A stretch of DNA of 42,702 nucleotides from Lentisphaerae bacterium GWF2_49_21 (GCA_001804805.1 MHBH01000001.1:1-42702); one strand, 5' to 3'; positions 24,380 through 33,880 are shown, counted from the first letter of the stretch. Numbers and translations are program-made. Notes: generated from the letters alone by a model not told the origin.

Positions 24380-24445
24380 AAGTAGGTACGGGCTTTAGCC
24401 TGTACCAGGATTTAAGATGGTACATCCTAAAGGACGTACCTACTT
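24380..24445 (+). repeat. 66-bp cruciform between the VWA gene and the giant gene
   Basis: AAGTAGGTACG (24380-24390) pairs with CGTACCTACTT (24435-24445). Inside are GGTAC-N12-GTACC and GGTACATCC-TAAA-GGACGTACC, giving a cloverleaf-like fold. It has no T-run. It may be a REP-type repeat and may also set relative expression within the operon. Confidence 0.6.
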
Positions 24446-24476
24446 TTGAAAAACATCTTAATAATTGGAGGATATC

Positions 24477-27400
24477 ATGAAAGGATTTTTTGCCGTAGTC
24501 GGAACTTTGATTCTATTTTTAAATTGTCATTTCACCAACGCAGAGGAACCACCGCCGCCGCAGGAAAAGAATTTCACGGTGAACAGCATCAAGCTCGAAG
24601 GCGAGATAGCCGACGAGGACAATATAACTTTCACACTGGCATTCTCGGCAGAAGCCGCTGAGCCGGGTTCGCATGTCATGGTCTCCGGCAAGATCACCGA
24701 GCTGGCGTCCGAGGTCAAGGTCAAAGCCAGCGGATTCCTCTGGCTTGGCGGCGGCAAATTCAAGATCGTATTCAAGGACGGCGCATACGTCCTGGAATGC
24801 GTGAAAGCTGGAAAGTGCGACGTGAAATTCACGTTTGCCGCGAAGGTCGAGGACATGCCGACAATCATGCCCCTGGCAAAGAACCAGAAAGCTCAGATCA
24901 TGCCTCCGCCCGAGGACAAGAAAGGCATCAAGACCTGCACTTTCGGGCTTCTCCCGGCGGTAGCGAGATCCATCCAGATAAAAAGCGCAAAAAAGGACAT
25001 TGATCTCTCCATCATGGGCGGGCTCAATATCGAGAAGAAAGACGTCCCCGGAACCGAAGGCGCGATCTTCACGGCCGTCCTGCCTCCCGAAGGCTTGCTC
25101 CAGATGACATGGCGCAGCCAGGTCGAGAAAATCACCGCGAACCTTGTCACAAGCGTCCAGGCGACGACCATCGCCGAAGTCTTCCCGGGAACAGTCAAGC
25201 TCAATTCCATGCTTCAATACACCGTCATCCAGGGCAGGCTGTCGAACCTCGAGATCAAGATAAGCCAGGGCTTGAACATACTCAGCGTCACAGGCGAGAA
25301 CATACAGGACTGGAAAGTGAACGAGGACAAGGAGAAGGGAGACACTCTCGTCGTCACATTGAGCAAATACTACGAGGATTCATATTCCGTATCGGTAGAA
25401 TCGGAAAAGGTGCTTCCTGACTTCCCGAGCAAGTTCTCACTGCCGACCGCTGTTCCTCTTAAAGCGCTGAGGATAGACGGCTATCTCGCCTTCGGAACCG
25501 ACGGCGCGATCAAGCTCATCGTCGACAAGACCACCGGACTGAACCAGATCGACAACAGTTCGTTCCCCGCTGAAAACAGGAGGAAGATCCGGGCCCTTCC
25601 GAAGAAGACACTTTTCACCTACAAGTTCTCGGGCGAGAAATATTCATTGGACACGAGCGCCGACAACATCATGCCAAACTACACAGTGGATCTCACCTAT
25701 GTGCTGAACTTCAAGGACGAGGATCTCATAGTCAGGGCGAACTGCAGTCTTGACATCAAGGACGCCCCCCTGCGCGAACTGCTGATAAAGTATTCAAACG
25801 ACATGACGGTGAACCGCGTCGAGGGGAGAGCCACCATGGCCGACGACTATGAGACCTTTGAAAAGGAAGGACAGAAATGGCTCAAGATACCGTTTGCTCC
25901 TGACACTCTTGGCAAGGCAGACCTGTTCATTAATTTCGAGAAGAGCATGAAGAACACGAGTTCCACCAAGCTCCCTTCCTTCTTCATAGACGGCGCAAAG
26001 ACCGTGCGCGGAAACGTACTTCTCGCGTCGAACCGCGGGCTCTCATTGGCAGTGGATGATATCAAGGGGCTGCGCAAGTATCCAACGGGTTCGGCGCCTA
26101 TAAGGGAACCCGGACTGCAGCACAACTACCGTTTCAAGGACCAGGAATGGGAAGGAAAGGTGACCATCACACATGAGCAAGTCAACATAGTTTCCGAAGT
26201 ATTCCACATCGGTTCCGTGGGCGAAGGCACGATCTACGGAAGTTCAATATTCACCTACCATGTCTCCGGCGCGCCCATTGACAAGATTCAGCTCAAGATA
26301 AATCCTTCCGTGAAGAACCTTGAGTTCACCGGCGGAAACATAGTCGACTGGAAGATGACCGAAAGCAATGCCGAAAGCCAGACCTGGCAGGTCAACTTCA
26401 AGGAGAAGATTTTCGGCGACTACACCCTCCTCTCAACCTACGAGAGCCCTCTTTCCGGAGCTGAGACGAAATACAGGATGGGCGATCTGGTCACAGTCGG
26501 AGCCGGTGCGGAATCAGGATTCATCGCACTCACGAGCGCAAGGAACCTCAAGGTGTCATCCGGAAAATCTTCGGAGTCTGTTACGGAAATCGAAGCGTCT
26601 GAAATCCCAGATGAATACAAGGCTTTCCTGCAGAACCCAATCCTGAAGGCATATCGCTTCACGCTCACTCCGCACTGGATCGACATGGGCATTTCGGGAT
26701 ATGCCTCGCAGCAGATGATAAATATCGCCGTCGACCATGCACGGTTCACATCGAGGATCGATCGCAATGGACAGGCAGTGACAACCGCCGAGTACCGCAT
26801 CAAGAATTCGTCCCTTCAGTTCCTTGCGATGGAGCTTCCTGCAAAATCTGAACTGTGGACAGTCAAGGTGAACGGCGAGAAGAAACGCATCTCGTCCTCC
26901 AACAGCAAATATCTGATCCCCCTTCCCCGCAACAAGAACACCGACGACCCGATCGCCGTAGAGATAACATATGCCGAAAAGAATGGCGAACTCGGGAAGT
27001 CCGCAGATATCAAGCTGACCGCCCCGACGCTGGATCTTGAAACCATGTTCTCGCGCTGGCTGGTGCAGGTCCCTGAGAACTACAACCTCTACGACTATGG
27101 CGGCAACATGGCGCCTCTGCGGAATCCGCAGAGGATCGGACTCGGTGGAATCCTTTCAAGGCTGTCCATGTGGATAAAACGTTTCCTGAATCCACTTGTA
27201 CTCATCCCATGGATCGCATTTACAGCAGTGGGCGCCCTTGTCGTATGGAGCTGGACAAGCGGCAGGATGAAAATTCCGCTTACGATAATATCCGTCATCG
27301 CCATCGGAATAGTCCTCGTGGTCATGTTCAACTCCCTGCAGAAGAAATTCCACAGGACGTTGCCGGAATTCATGCCTGAGCCTGTAAACGCCTGTGAATT

Positions 27401-30400
27401 CACGCGTCTGTTCAGCCTTCCCCAGGACACGCCGAAAATAGAGATCTGCATGTCGGACATGAAAGGGACGTCGTTCCTCAAGCTCCTCTATGCAGGAGCC
27501 ATGACGATCCTCGGTTTCGCCCTTCTCGGAATTGGAATGCTCTCAAAAGGCGGATTTAAGTCGTCCATGCTCATCTCTGTCGGTATAGTATTCCTGCTCT
27601 CTGCGCTGTCGCACTGGCTCTACGTGAACGCGATAATCGCATTCCTGCTTGCAGCCCTTGTGCCAGTGATCCTGACTTTCGGATTCTGGCGGATGATATT
27701 CATGAAATACCGAAACATCGCGGTCGCGTGCCTGGCCTTCTGCTTCATCATTCCTTTCTCCACGCAGGCGGCGGACAGCAGTGGAATAACCATAGAAGAC
27801 GTGCTGTTCAAGATCTCGGCGGCGATCACCGACGACGAAAAGTCCATCACAGGAACCGCCCGCTACATCATCAAGGCGGAAAAAGGCGGAACTGTGATCT
27901 TCCTTCCGGCTCCTGCCGTCCTCACAGGTGGGACAGATAAGATTTCCGGGCTCGAAATAATCCGCAGCGGGAACAACTACATGCTCAAGGCGGAAAGTTC
28001 CGGCGAGTATGAATTTGAAATATCCTTCCTCCTGCCAGTAGTCGAGGAGAAAAGCGGCAATTTCCAGTTCCCAATCACCATCCCGCTGTGCAAAAGGAAT
28101 TCCGTGGAAGTCAGGATGAACCGCGAGAACATCGACATCACCTCTCAGGCCGCAGTATTCTTCAAGTCGATCGTCACGAACAACATCTGCAGCGCACAGG
28201 CGAACTTCGTGCCCGGAACGAACGCCATATTCAAGTTCCGGCCTCAGGTCAGAAAGGTCGAGAAGGAGAAGACCGTGTTCTTCACGAGCATCGACGCACT
28301 TGCGAAGTTCGCAAGCGGATTCGTCGAGATCAAATCCTATCTCAACTTCCAGGTGGCGCAGGGCGAAACTGCGAAGTTCGCAGTCGAGATCCCGGAGAAT
28401 ATGCGCGTGACATCCGTCAGCGCGCCGGACCTCGGAGCCTGGCGCTTCGTGGAGGAAAGCCATCTCCTCGAAGTCTTCCTCTCGCAGCCGCACCACGGGA
28501 ATTTCACCGCGACGATCGTAACCCAGATCGCCAACTGCAACCTTCCGTATGAGTCCAAGATAGGGACGCTGTCAGTCAAGGACGCCGGCAAGCAGCATGG
28601 TACGCTCGGAGTCAGCGTTGATTCCAATGTGCAGGTGCTGGTCGACGACAAGCTCGACGGATTCAACAGCATCAACCTGAACGATTTCACTGCGAAGTTC
28701 GCAGACATCGGTCCGGCCCTCAAGAAGGCGTTCCGCTACAACAAGCCTCCAGCGTCGATAACGGTGAAGGCGAGCGCGGTCGAGCCTGAGCTGAGAGTCA
28801 AGGAAAACTACACCGTATCGTTCGAAGAAGAGAAGACTGTGCTGACATCGGATCTCAACCTTGAGATCGCAAAGTCCGGAATATTCTCGGTGTCGATCGA
28901 CATTCCCGAAAACTACGATATCGACAAGGTGACAGGTTCCGACGTCCAGCACTGGGACGAAATATCCGAAAAGAACGTCCACAAGATCCTTGTCCATTTC
29001 GACAAGAGCATCTGCGGCACTACCGACATCCATCTCGAACTCACCCTTTCCGAGAGGAAGCGCGAGAAGTCGATGACCATTCCAAAGATCACGGTTTCCG
29101 GCACGCAGAAGCACAAGGGTGATCTGACTATCACGCTTGAACGGGGCACGAGGATGGACATCGCATCGAGACAGGGACTTGAAATCAAGACCGAAGGATT
29201 CGCTCAGAGCCGCGACAAGAACGCACACAGGTTCTCTATTGTCAGGGCCGACTGGGAGTTGAAGGTCAGTTTCGACGTGATCGCCCCATGGGTCCAGGCG
29301 GAAATCCTCCAGATCGGAAAAGTCACAGAGGGTGTCGTGGAATATGACGCCTATTTCCATTATTCCATTGAGAACGCTGGCGTCAAATCCTTCAGGATAC
29401 GTCTGCCGGAAAATGCCGAGACTCCTGAATTCTCCGGAGAGAACATGGCGGATCCGCGCAACGTTGAAAATGACAAGAGCCTCTGGGAGATCGAACTCCA
29501 CCAGAAGGTCAACGGCAAATATATGCTCCAGGCCCATTACCGTATCCCCTTCGGCAAAAACACACAGGTGAAAATCGCCCCTGTCGTGACCGAAGGCACC
29601 GAACTCCAGAAGGGTTATCTCGCTGTGCTGTCAGATGATTCGCTCCAAGTGAAGCTCTCCGACAAGAAAGGCGAGATCTCCGAATTCGATGTGAGGAAGA
29701 TACCGACATATTTCAAGGTGAGCTATCTTTCAAATGCCGTGATGTGCTTCCGCACTGTCGGAAACGACTATTCGATAACTCTCGAAGCAATCAGGCACAA
29801 GACTGCGGACCAGCTGAAGGCGCAGATCAAAAGCGTGAATATAAGTTCCGTAGTTTCGCCGGAGGGAAGGGTCATCACTTCGACGCAGCTGTCTCTGATC
29901 AACGGAAACCAGACCTTCCTCGAGATGAAGCTTCCTGAAGGCAGCAACCTGTGGTCGGTGCTGATCGACAACCAGGCGGTAGATGTCGCCAAGGAGAAAA
30001 GCAACCTCCTGATTCCGCTGAGGCAGGGCCTTTCCGGCGGCGGACGCGACCAGAACATCGAGATAATCTATTCATTGCAGGCCGACAAGGCATGGTCGAC
30101 AAGGAACCAGATCTACAACGGTCCGTCGTTCAACCTGCCGCTCAGGAACGTCAGCTGGAACCTGTATCTGCCGAAGGAATTCCAGTATTCCAACTTCGGT
30201 GGCACGCTGGACTATTTCGACCGCACGCTTACAAGCCTTACCTACATAAATCTCGAGGATTATGACAAGGACAACGAAATGTATAACGACGAAAAAAACA
30301 GGACCGCGAAGGTCATGCTGAGCAAGGCGAACAAGAGCGCCGCTTCCGGAAAAAAACAGGAGGCGTCTGAATTCTTCCAGAGCGCATCGAACCTTTCACT

Positions 30401-30905
30401 CAATGATGCCGAACTCAACGCAGACGTCAAGGGACAGTGGCAGCAGGTACAGAGGGATAATTCAATACAGGGACTTGTCGGAAGAAGGGTAGCCCAGAAG
30501 AAAGGGAAATCCGTGTCAATGGATGAACTCCAGGTTGCTCCAAATGCTCCAATCAAGCCGCTTGCACAGATTGAAGACATCAATGCGATAAAACAGCAGC
30601 TCGGCGGCACGGAAGTAAGCCATCTGCAGACAATCTCCGACAAGATATTCATGCAGCAGCAGCAGGCCGCAGCGGTTCCACATCCTCTGAGACTGACAAT
30701 TCCCGAAGGCGGAACAAAGCTTGAGTTCAGGAGGGCCCTGCAGGTGACGCCATTCGCACCGACTCAGATTTCCTTCAAGGCGAAAAAGACGCTTTCCTGG
30801 GACGACTTCTCGGAAGTATTTGCGGGCATCGCAATAATGTTCGGTATCGCGATACTGTTCCTGCTGGTGAAGCCCATGTTCAGGAAGACGGAAACGGCGG
30901 ATTGA
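24477..30905 (+). CDS. Giant two-part membrane protein of the sigma/VWA cluster
   Basis: The 2142 residues belong to no family I recognise. GGAGG before ATG 24477 and signal peptide MKGFFAVVGTLILFLNCHF fix the start. Residues about 25-890 are a beta-rich extracytoplasmic region. Residues about 905-1095 hold five or six hydrophobic segments. The last, MKYRNIAVACLAFCFIIPFS then TQAADSS at M1076, looks like a complete signal peptide. A second beta-rich region (about 1100-1900), a helical, Lys/Ala/Gln-rich stretch and a C-terminal membrane segment at about 2114-2134 follow. A module with the core '(V/F)(T/S)G.(N/D)(I/V).(D/H)W' recurs near residues 268, 615, 1311, 1482 and 1649. I infer an ancient fusion of two related genes, acting at the envelope under the upstream sigma factor. 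A strong terminator follows. Confidence 0.85.
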   Translation: MKGFFAVVGTLILFLNCHFTNAEEPPPPQEKNFTVNSIKLEGEIADEDNITFTLAFSAEAAEPGSHVMVSGKITELASEVKVKASGFLWLGGGKFKIVFKDGAYVLECVKAGKCDVKFTFAAKVEDMPTIMPLAKNQKAQIMPPPEDKKGIKTCTFGLLPAVARSIQIKSAKKDIDLSIMGGLNIEKKDVPGTEGAIFTAVLPPEGLLQMTWRSQVEKITANLVTSVQATTIAEVFPGTVKLNSMLQYTVIQGRLSNLEIKISQGLNILSVTGENIQDWKVNEDKEKGDTLVVTLSKYYEDSYSVSVESEKVLPDFPSKFSLPTAVPLKALRIDGYLAFGTDGAIKLIVDKTTGLNQIDNSSFPAENRRKIRALPKKTLFTYKFSGEKYSLDTSADNIMPNYTVDLTYVLNFKDEDLIVRANCSLDIKDAPLRELLIKYSNDMTVNRVEGRATMADDYETFEKEGQKWLKIPFAPDTLGKADLFINFEKSMKNTSSTKLPSFFIDGAKTVRGNVLLASNRGLSLAVDDIKGLRKYPTGSAPIREPGLQHNYRFKDQEWEGKVTITHEQVNIVSEVFHIGSVGEGTIYGSSIFTYHVSGAPIDKIQLKINPSVKNLEFTGGNIVDWKMTESNAESQTWQVNFKEKIFGDYTLLSTYESPLSGAETKYRMGDLVTVGAGAESGFIALTSARNLKVSSGKSSESVTEIEASEIPDEYKAFLQNPILKAYRFTLTPHWIDMGISGYASQQMINIAVDHARFTSRIDRNGQAVTTAEYRIKNSSLQFLAMELPAKSELWTVKVNGEKKRISSSNSKYLIPLPRNKNTDDPIAVEITYAEKNGELGKSADIKLTAPTLDLETMFSRWLVQVPENYNLYDYGGNMAPLRNPQRIGLGGILSRLSMWIKRFLNPLVLIPWIAFTAVGALVVWSWTSGRMKIPLTIISVIAIGIVLVVMFNSLQKKFHRTLPEFMPEPVNACEFTRLFSLPQDTPKIEICMSDMKGTSFLKLLYAGAMTILGFALLGIGMLSKGGFKSSMLISVGIVFLLSALSHWLYVNAIIAFLLAALVPVILTFGFWRMIFMKYRNIAVACLAFCFIIPFSTQAADSSGITIEDVLFKISAAITDDEKSITGTARYIIKAEKGGTVIFLPAPAVLTGGTDKISGLEIIRSGNNYMLKAESSGEYEFEISFLLPVVEEKSGNFQFPITIPLCKRNSVEVRMNRENIDITSQAAVFFKSIVTNNICSAQANFVPGTNAIFKFRPQVRKVEKEKTVFFTSIDALAKFASGFVEIKSYLNFQVAQGETAKFAVEIPENMRVTSVSAPDLGAWRFVEESHLLEVFLSQPHHGNFTATIVTQIANCNLPYESKIGTLSVKDAGKQHGTLGVSVDSNVQVLVDDKLDGFNSINLNDFTAKFADIGPALKKAFRYNKPPASITVKASAVEPELRVKENYTVSFEEEKTVLTSDLNLEIAKSGIFSVSIDIPENYDIDKVTGSDVQHWDEISEKNVHKILVHFDKSICGTTDIHLELTLSERKREKSMTIPKITVSGTQKHKGDLTITLERGTRMDIASRQGLEIKTEGFAQSRDKNAHRFSIVRADWELKVSFDVIAPWVQAEILQIGKVTEGVVEYDAYFHYSIENAGVKSFRIRLPENAETPEFSGENMADPRNVENDKSLWEIELHQKVNGKYMLQAHYRIPFGKNTQVKIAPVVTEGTELQKGYLAVLSDDSLQVKLSDKKGEISEFDVRKIPTYFKVSYLSNAVMCFRTVGNDYSITLEAIRHKTADQLKAQIKSVNISSVVSPEGRVITSTQLSLINGNQTFLEMKLPEGSNLWSVLIDNQAVDVAKEKSNLLIPLRQGLSGGGRDQNIEIIYSLQADKAWSTRNQIYNGPSFNLPLRNVSWNLYLPKEFQYSNFGGTLDYFDRTLTSLTYINLEDYDKDNEMYNDEKNRTAKVMLSKANKSAASGKKQEASEFFQSASNLSLNDAELNADVKGQWQQVQRDNSIQGLVGRRVAQKKGKSVSMDELQVAPNAPIKPLAQIEDINAIKQQLGGTEVSHLQTISDKIFMQQQQAAAVPHPLRLTIPEGGTKLEFRRALQVTPFAPTQISFKAKKTLSWDDFSEVFAGIAIMFGIAILFLLVKPMFRKTETAD

Positions 30906-30941
30906 GGATACTCAGAGATACAATGAACATGTCAGCAGAGA

Positions 30942-31283
30942 CATCTATTGCTTCGACGGATAATCAGCTTGCATTTCAGTCGCTCTCTTCAATGTCGCCG
31001 CCCTGCGGTGGCTTTTTTCTTTTTAACTTATTGACTTCCCAGGGCTTTTGCCCTGGGCTACAATATACCGCCCTCTGCGAGGGCTTAAGACAGAATCTGA
31101 TTCCATAGGAAGCCTCCGCAGGATGGCGACATATTGTAGCCCATGGGCGTCAGCCATGGGACATGTGTGGAATAAAATGTATCCAGAGTCCCCGCAGGGA
31201 GGCGACATAAAAACAGCCTTTCCGAACTCGCGTATTATTGCTTCGGAGATAATCAACTTGCATGTCTCTCGCTCTCAGCGCCT
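30942..31283. repeat. Direct repeat pair flanking palindromic repeats
   Basis: ATTGCTTCGACGGATAATCA... (30947-30990) recurs as ATTGCTTCGGAGATAATCAA... (31235-31279), each followed by TTGCAT and TCGCTCTC. Between them, CCCTGGGCTACAATATACCG... (31053-31074) is inverted at 31122-31144 (GGCGACATATTGTAGCCC...), and CAGGGCTTTTGCCCTG and CCATGGGCGTCAGCCATGG are local hairpins. Confidence 0.55.
30997..31018 (+). terminator. Rho-independent terminator of the sigma/VWA/giant operon
   Basis: GCCGCC-CTGC-GGTGGC (30997-31012, one G-T pair) is followed by TTTTTTCTTTTT. It is 92 bases after the giant gene's stop. Confidence 0.8.
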
Positions 31284-31730
31284 CCAAGAAATTGCAGGCT
31301 GATTAATCGCCGGCTCTATAGGGAAGTTTGTCGGACTTAGAAATGAAGGCGTCTTCGCTTGTAGTAGCGCATGTTTGCGCGTTATTCTTGATTCTCCAGT
31401 GGAATGCCGACCTTCCGCCGTCGCTAAGAAGCTATGGCGGGACACGCCAGGTCGGCAACAGCCGGTCTGGAGACCGGCGCTCCTTTGGAAACCTGAAGAA
31501 CACGCGGACAGAATGACATCCTAGGAGATTTTATTTAGATTATTATTCACCTTTCTTCTATTCCTCCTATTTTCCTGCAGTGGCAGCATCGACGGCAAAT
31601 GCTGACTCTTCATCTATTTCAATTTTCATTCCTTCAAAGGAAAAGCAGTTGTAAAGATACGAATATCTTCCATTTTACAAGCAGACGATGATTGGGACAT
31701 TAATGGAAGGACTGATACAGGAACAAACAG
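31284..31730. repeat. Gene-free stretch with further palindromic modules
   Basis: GTAGTAGCGCATGTTTGCGC (31361-31380), TTCCGCCGTCGCTAAGAAGC... (31410-31441; the inverse of part of 33815-33860) and AGCCGGTCTGGAGACCGGCG (31459-31478) are three different repeat modules. A small open frame through 31328-31516 consists only of these modules, so I do not call it a gene. Confidence 0.5.
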
Positions 31731-32045
31731 ATGCGAAGGTTCAGAAAAACAATCAGGCACCCGGAATCGATGCGGCAAAGAGGCCGTGACAACGCCTCAT
31801 CGCAGTTCGACTACGTACTTGACCTCCATGGAGAAACCTCGGACGAGGCCACGGCCATACTCAATACTGTCCTTTCAACACACACGAACTCGAGCATACT
31901 CATAGTCCACGGCAAGGGCGAAGGAATTCTCAGGAGACGGATACGCGCCGTGGCATCTTCGGATCCAAGGATAAAAAAAGTCGAATTCGGCGAAAATGCG
32001 ATGGTACAGGGAGGCGATGGAGTGACGGTTGTTTATACGAAGTAG
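31731..32045 (+). CDS. Small Smr-domain protein
   Basis: The 104 residues consist of a basic N-terminal lead (MRRFRKTIRHPESMRQRG) and one Smr domain: FDYVLDLHGETSDEATAIL with the LDLHG motif, ILIVHGKGEGILRRRIRAV with HGKGxGxLR, and a final GVTVVYTK. Smr domains, as in MutS2, nick branched or RNA substrates or bind nucleic acid. No MutS part is attached here. AGGA eight or nine bases before ATG 31731 supports the start. It is convergent with the radical SAM gene, with 47 bases between stops. The substrate is unknown. Confidence 0.88.
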   Translation: MRRFRKTIRHPESMRQRGRDNASSQFDYVLDLHGETSDEATAILNTVLSTHTNSSILIVHGKGEGILRRRIRAVASSDPRIKKVEFGENAMVQGGDGVTVVYTK

Positions 32046-32092
32046 AAGAGGTCGTCGGTCGCCAGCAGTTAAAAACAATCCCGTCTCCGGAA

Positions 32093-33607
32093 TTATTTTT
32101 CATTCATGAAATAGTCTGAAATCACGCCCATGAAAGGATTGTACTTGACCGCGTAGTGGCTGAGGTTCTTTTCCTGGAATGATTTTGAAATCTCCTTGTC
32201 CTCGGCAAGTATGTGCGGGGCCCGTTTCGCCCATTCATCCGCTGAAAGCGCAAGCAGCTCGTCCACTTTTTCCCTGTAGAAACCCGAAGTCCCCAGCCCC
32301 ACACATGCGTTCACAAACCACGGCATTATGCGTCCGATCTTTGAAAGCAGGAGGTTCTGCTCCTTCCCGAAGTCCAGGCATGACTCATCGGTGAAATTGA
32401 CAAGCTTACTCATCTTTTCATGATCAATGAAATCTCCCTTCACGCTCAGGTTATATGCTTCAGTGCCGGGATATGGGAAGAAATATGTCCAGCGGAAACG
32501 GCCGGGCTTCGCCTTGCCGAGAAGGGTGATAGTATCCATCAGATCCTTTTTCTTCTCGAAGGGTATTCCTACCATGATGAACACCGAGCTGTGCATGCCG
32601 TGTTTTTCGACGAGATTGACCGATTCAATTATCTTTTCGTTGCCCATGTGCCGGTTCATGACGCTTGCACGGATCCTCTCGCTTCCGCTCTCTATTCCGA
32701 ATTTGACAATCCTGCAGTTCGCATCCTTCAAGGCCTTCGCGCGTTCCTCGTCGAAGAAACCGAAATGAGCATTGACGACAAAGGGCAGCTTTGAGACTTT
32801 CTTGTATTCCCTGCAGAACTCCAGCACATAATCCTTGTCAAAGGTGAAGAGGTCGTCGTCGAATATATACATCGAGATGTTCCTGTAGTTCTTCTGCAGG
32901 TAGACAATCTCATCTATGACCTTCTTAACCGGGAAATGCCGTATGTATTTCAGATCCTTGAAACTGCACTTGAGATCGGAGCGGTATTTTTTCACCATGA
33001 AATGGTTGAAGCAGTACGTGCAGGAGAAAGGGCAGCCTCGCGAGGCCATGAGCCCCACCCAGCCCTTCTTGGCGTCAATGATCTTCTGGAAGTCGAACGA
33101 TTCATAATCCTTGAAGGGAAGCTTGTTGAGATCCGGCAGCGGACGGACCGGATTAATTATTACCTTTCCACCCTTCAAATATCCGAGGTTGCTGAGATCC
33201 TTGACATCCTTCCTGAGTGCATGTTTTTCCACGAAATCCACAAACGCCTCGTCGCATTCACCTATGAAGACGTACTCGAAAAGCTTTGATTTCAATACTT
33301 CCTCTGGGACGACCGTTGCATGTATTCCCCCGCATACAAGAGGGACCTTGGTCCCCCGTGCCCATTTTGCGAGTTTCGCAGCATACTGCCACTGGTTCGT
33401 CACAACGGAAAAGCCGATTATGTCAGGAGCGGATTTCTTCAGTGCGGCAATGAATTCCTTCTTTTCCGGAAGCTGGGCGATATCCTCGCAGAGCTGCCAG
33501 ATCTCAACGGAATGCCCGTATTTTTTCAGGACTGCGGACATGTGCGACAGCCCATAGTTGAAACCGAGTTGTGAACCTGCATTTGGATAGATGAAAAGAA
33601 TTTTCAA
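32093..33607 (-). CDS. B12-binding-domain radical SAM protein
   Basis: The 504 residues begin with a cobalamin-binding Rossmann domain (MKILFIYPNAGSQLGFNYGL, PDIIGFSVVTNQWQYAAKLA, PLVCGGIHATVVPEEVL). The usual DxHxxG cobalamin His motif is not evident. Residues about 185-200 hold the cluster motif SRGCPFSCTYCFNHF (CxxxCxxC), which binds the 4Fe-4S cluster that splits S-adenosylmethionine. IFDDDLFTF, RIVKFGIESGSERIRASV and FIMVGIPFE are the later barrel motifs of BchE/P-methylase-type enzymes. The start is TTG at 33607 without a clear ribosome site. It precedes glycosyltransferases on the same strand across a repeat-filled gap. The product is unknown; lipid or envelope modification is one possibility. 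Confidence 0.88.
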   Translation of the reverse strand: MKILFIYPNAGSQLGFNYGLSHMSAVLKKYGHSVEIWQLCEDIAQLPEKKEFIAALKKSAPDIIGFSVVTNQWQYAAKLAKWARGTKVPLVCGGIHATVVPEEVLKSKLFEYVFIGECDEAFVDFVEKHALRKDVKDLSNLGYLKGGKVIINPVRPLPDLNKLPFKDYESFDFQKIIDAKKGWVGLMASRGCPFSCTYCFNHFMVKKYRSDLKCSFKDLKYIRHFPVKKVIDEIVYLQKNYRNISMYIFDDDLFTFDKDYVLEFCREYKKVSKLPFVVNAHFGFFDEERAKALKDANCRIVKFGIESGSERIRASVMNRHMGNEKIIESVNLVEKHGMHSSVFIMVGIPFEKKKDLMDTITLLGKAKPGRFRWTYFFPYPGTEAYNLSVKGDFIDHEKMSKLVNFTDESCLDFGKEQNLLLSKIGRIMPWFVNACVGLGTSGFYREKVDELLALSADEWAKRAPHILAEDKEISKSFQEKNLSHYAVKYNPFMGVISDYFMNEK

Positions 33608-33614
33608 TTTTTTA

Positions 33615-33685
33615 ATGTAACACAGGCATCCTGCCTGTGAATTCCTTAGTTTAATTAAGGCACAGGCAAGATGCCTGTGCTACAT
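33615..33685. repeat. 71-bp inverted repeat (CACAGGCATC..TGCCTGTG family)
   Basis: The 25-base arms at 33615-33639 and 33661-33685 pair with two mismatches. Each arm is itself a hairpin (CACAGGCA..TGCCTGTG). TTCCTTAGTTTAATTAAGG forms the middle. Confidence 0.7.
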
Positions 33686-33689
33686 TCCA

Positions 33690-33880
33690 GTTTCAAGTTT
33701 CAAAGACACGCTAAAGCTGTGAACTCCAACATTCTTTAACATTCAGTCTTATTCAACCTTATTCGATGTTGGAAGTTCGAAGTTGAATGTTCGACCTGTC
33801 CACCATCTTGTCGCGCCGTAGCTTCTTTGCGTAGGAGGAATCTTCTCAGCGACGGCGGATGTTCATTATATTCCATCCTC
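33690..33880. repeat. Mosaic of four dispersed repeat modules
   Basis: In order: TTTCAAGTTTCAAAG (purine family), CTAAAGCTGTGAACTCCAAC (33711-33730), GATGTTGGAAGTTCGAAGTT (33764-33783) running on to GAATGTTCGACC, and TCGCGCCGTAGCTTCTTTGC (33811-33830) with AGCGACGGCGGA. Each has relatives elsewhere in the window. No gene is supported between 33608 and 33918. Confidence 0.55.

Noticed and set aside
24380-24445. Riboswitch between the VWA gene and the giant gene
   Set aside because: The cloverleaf shape comes from a palindrome similar to the other dispersed repeats, with no aptamer-like conserved loops that I can recognise.
27543-29537. Long antisense open frames (317 and 321 codons) within the giant gene
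   Set aside because: They are frame shadows: strong codon bias of the sense gene keeps stops out of the antisense. They have no ribosome sites, and their composition is that of reverse-complemented coding DNA.
30902-31516. Small plus-strand frames of 60-85 codons after the giant gene
   Set aside because: They are made entirely of palindromic repeat modules and a terminator, and lack ribosome binding sites.
33608-33880. CRISPR-like array of palindromes
   Set aside because: The repeats are of several unrelated families, differ in spacing, and have no uniform spacers. No cas gene is present.
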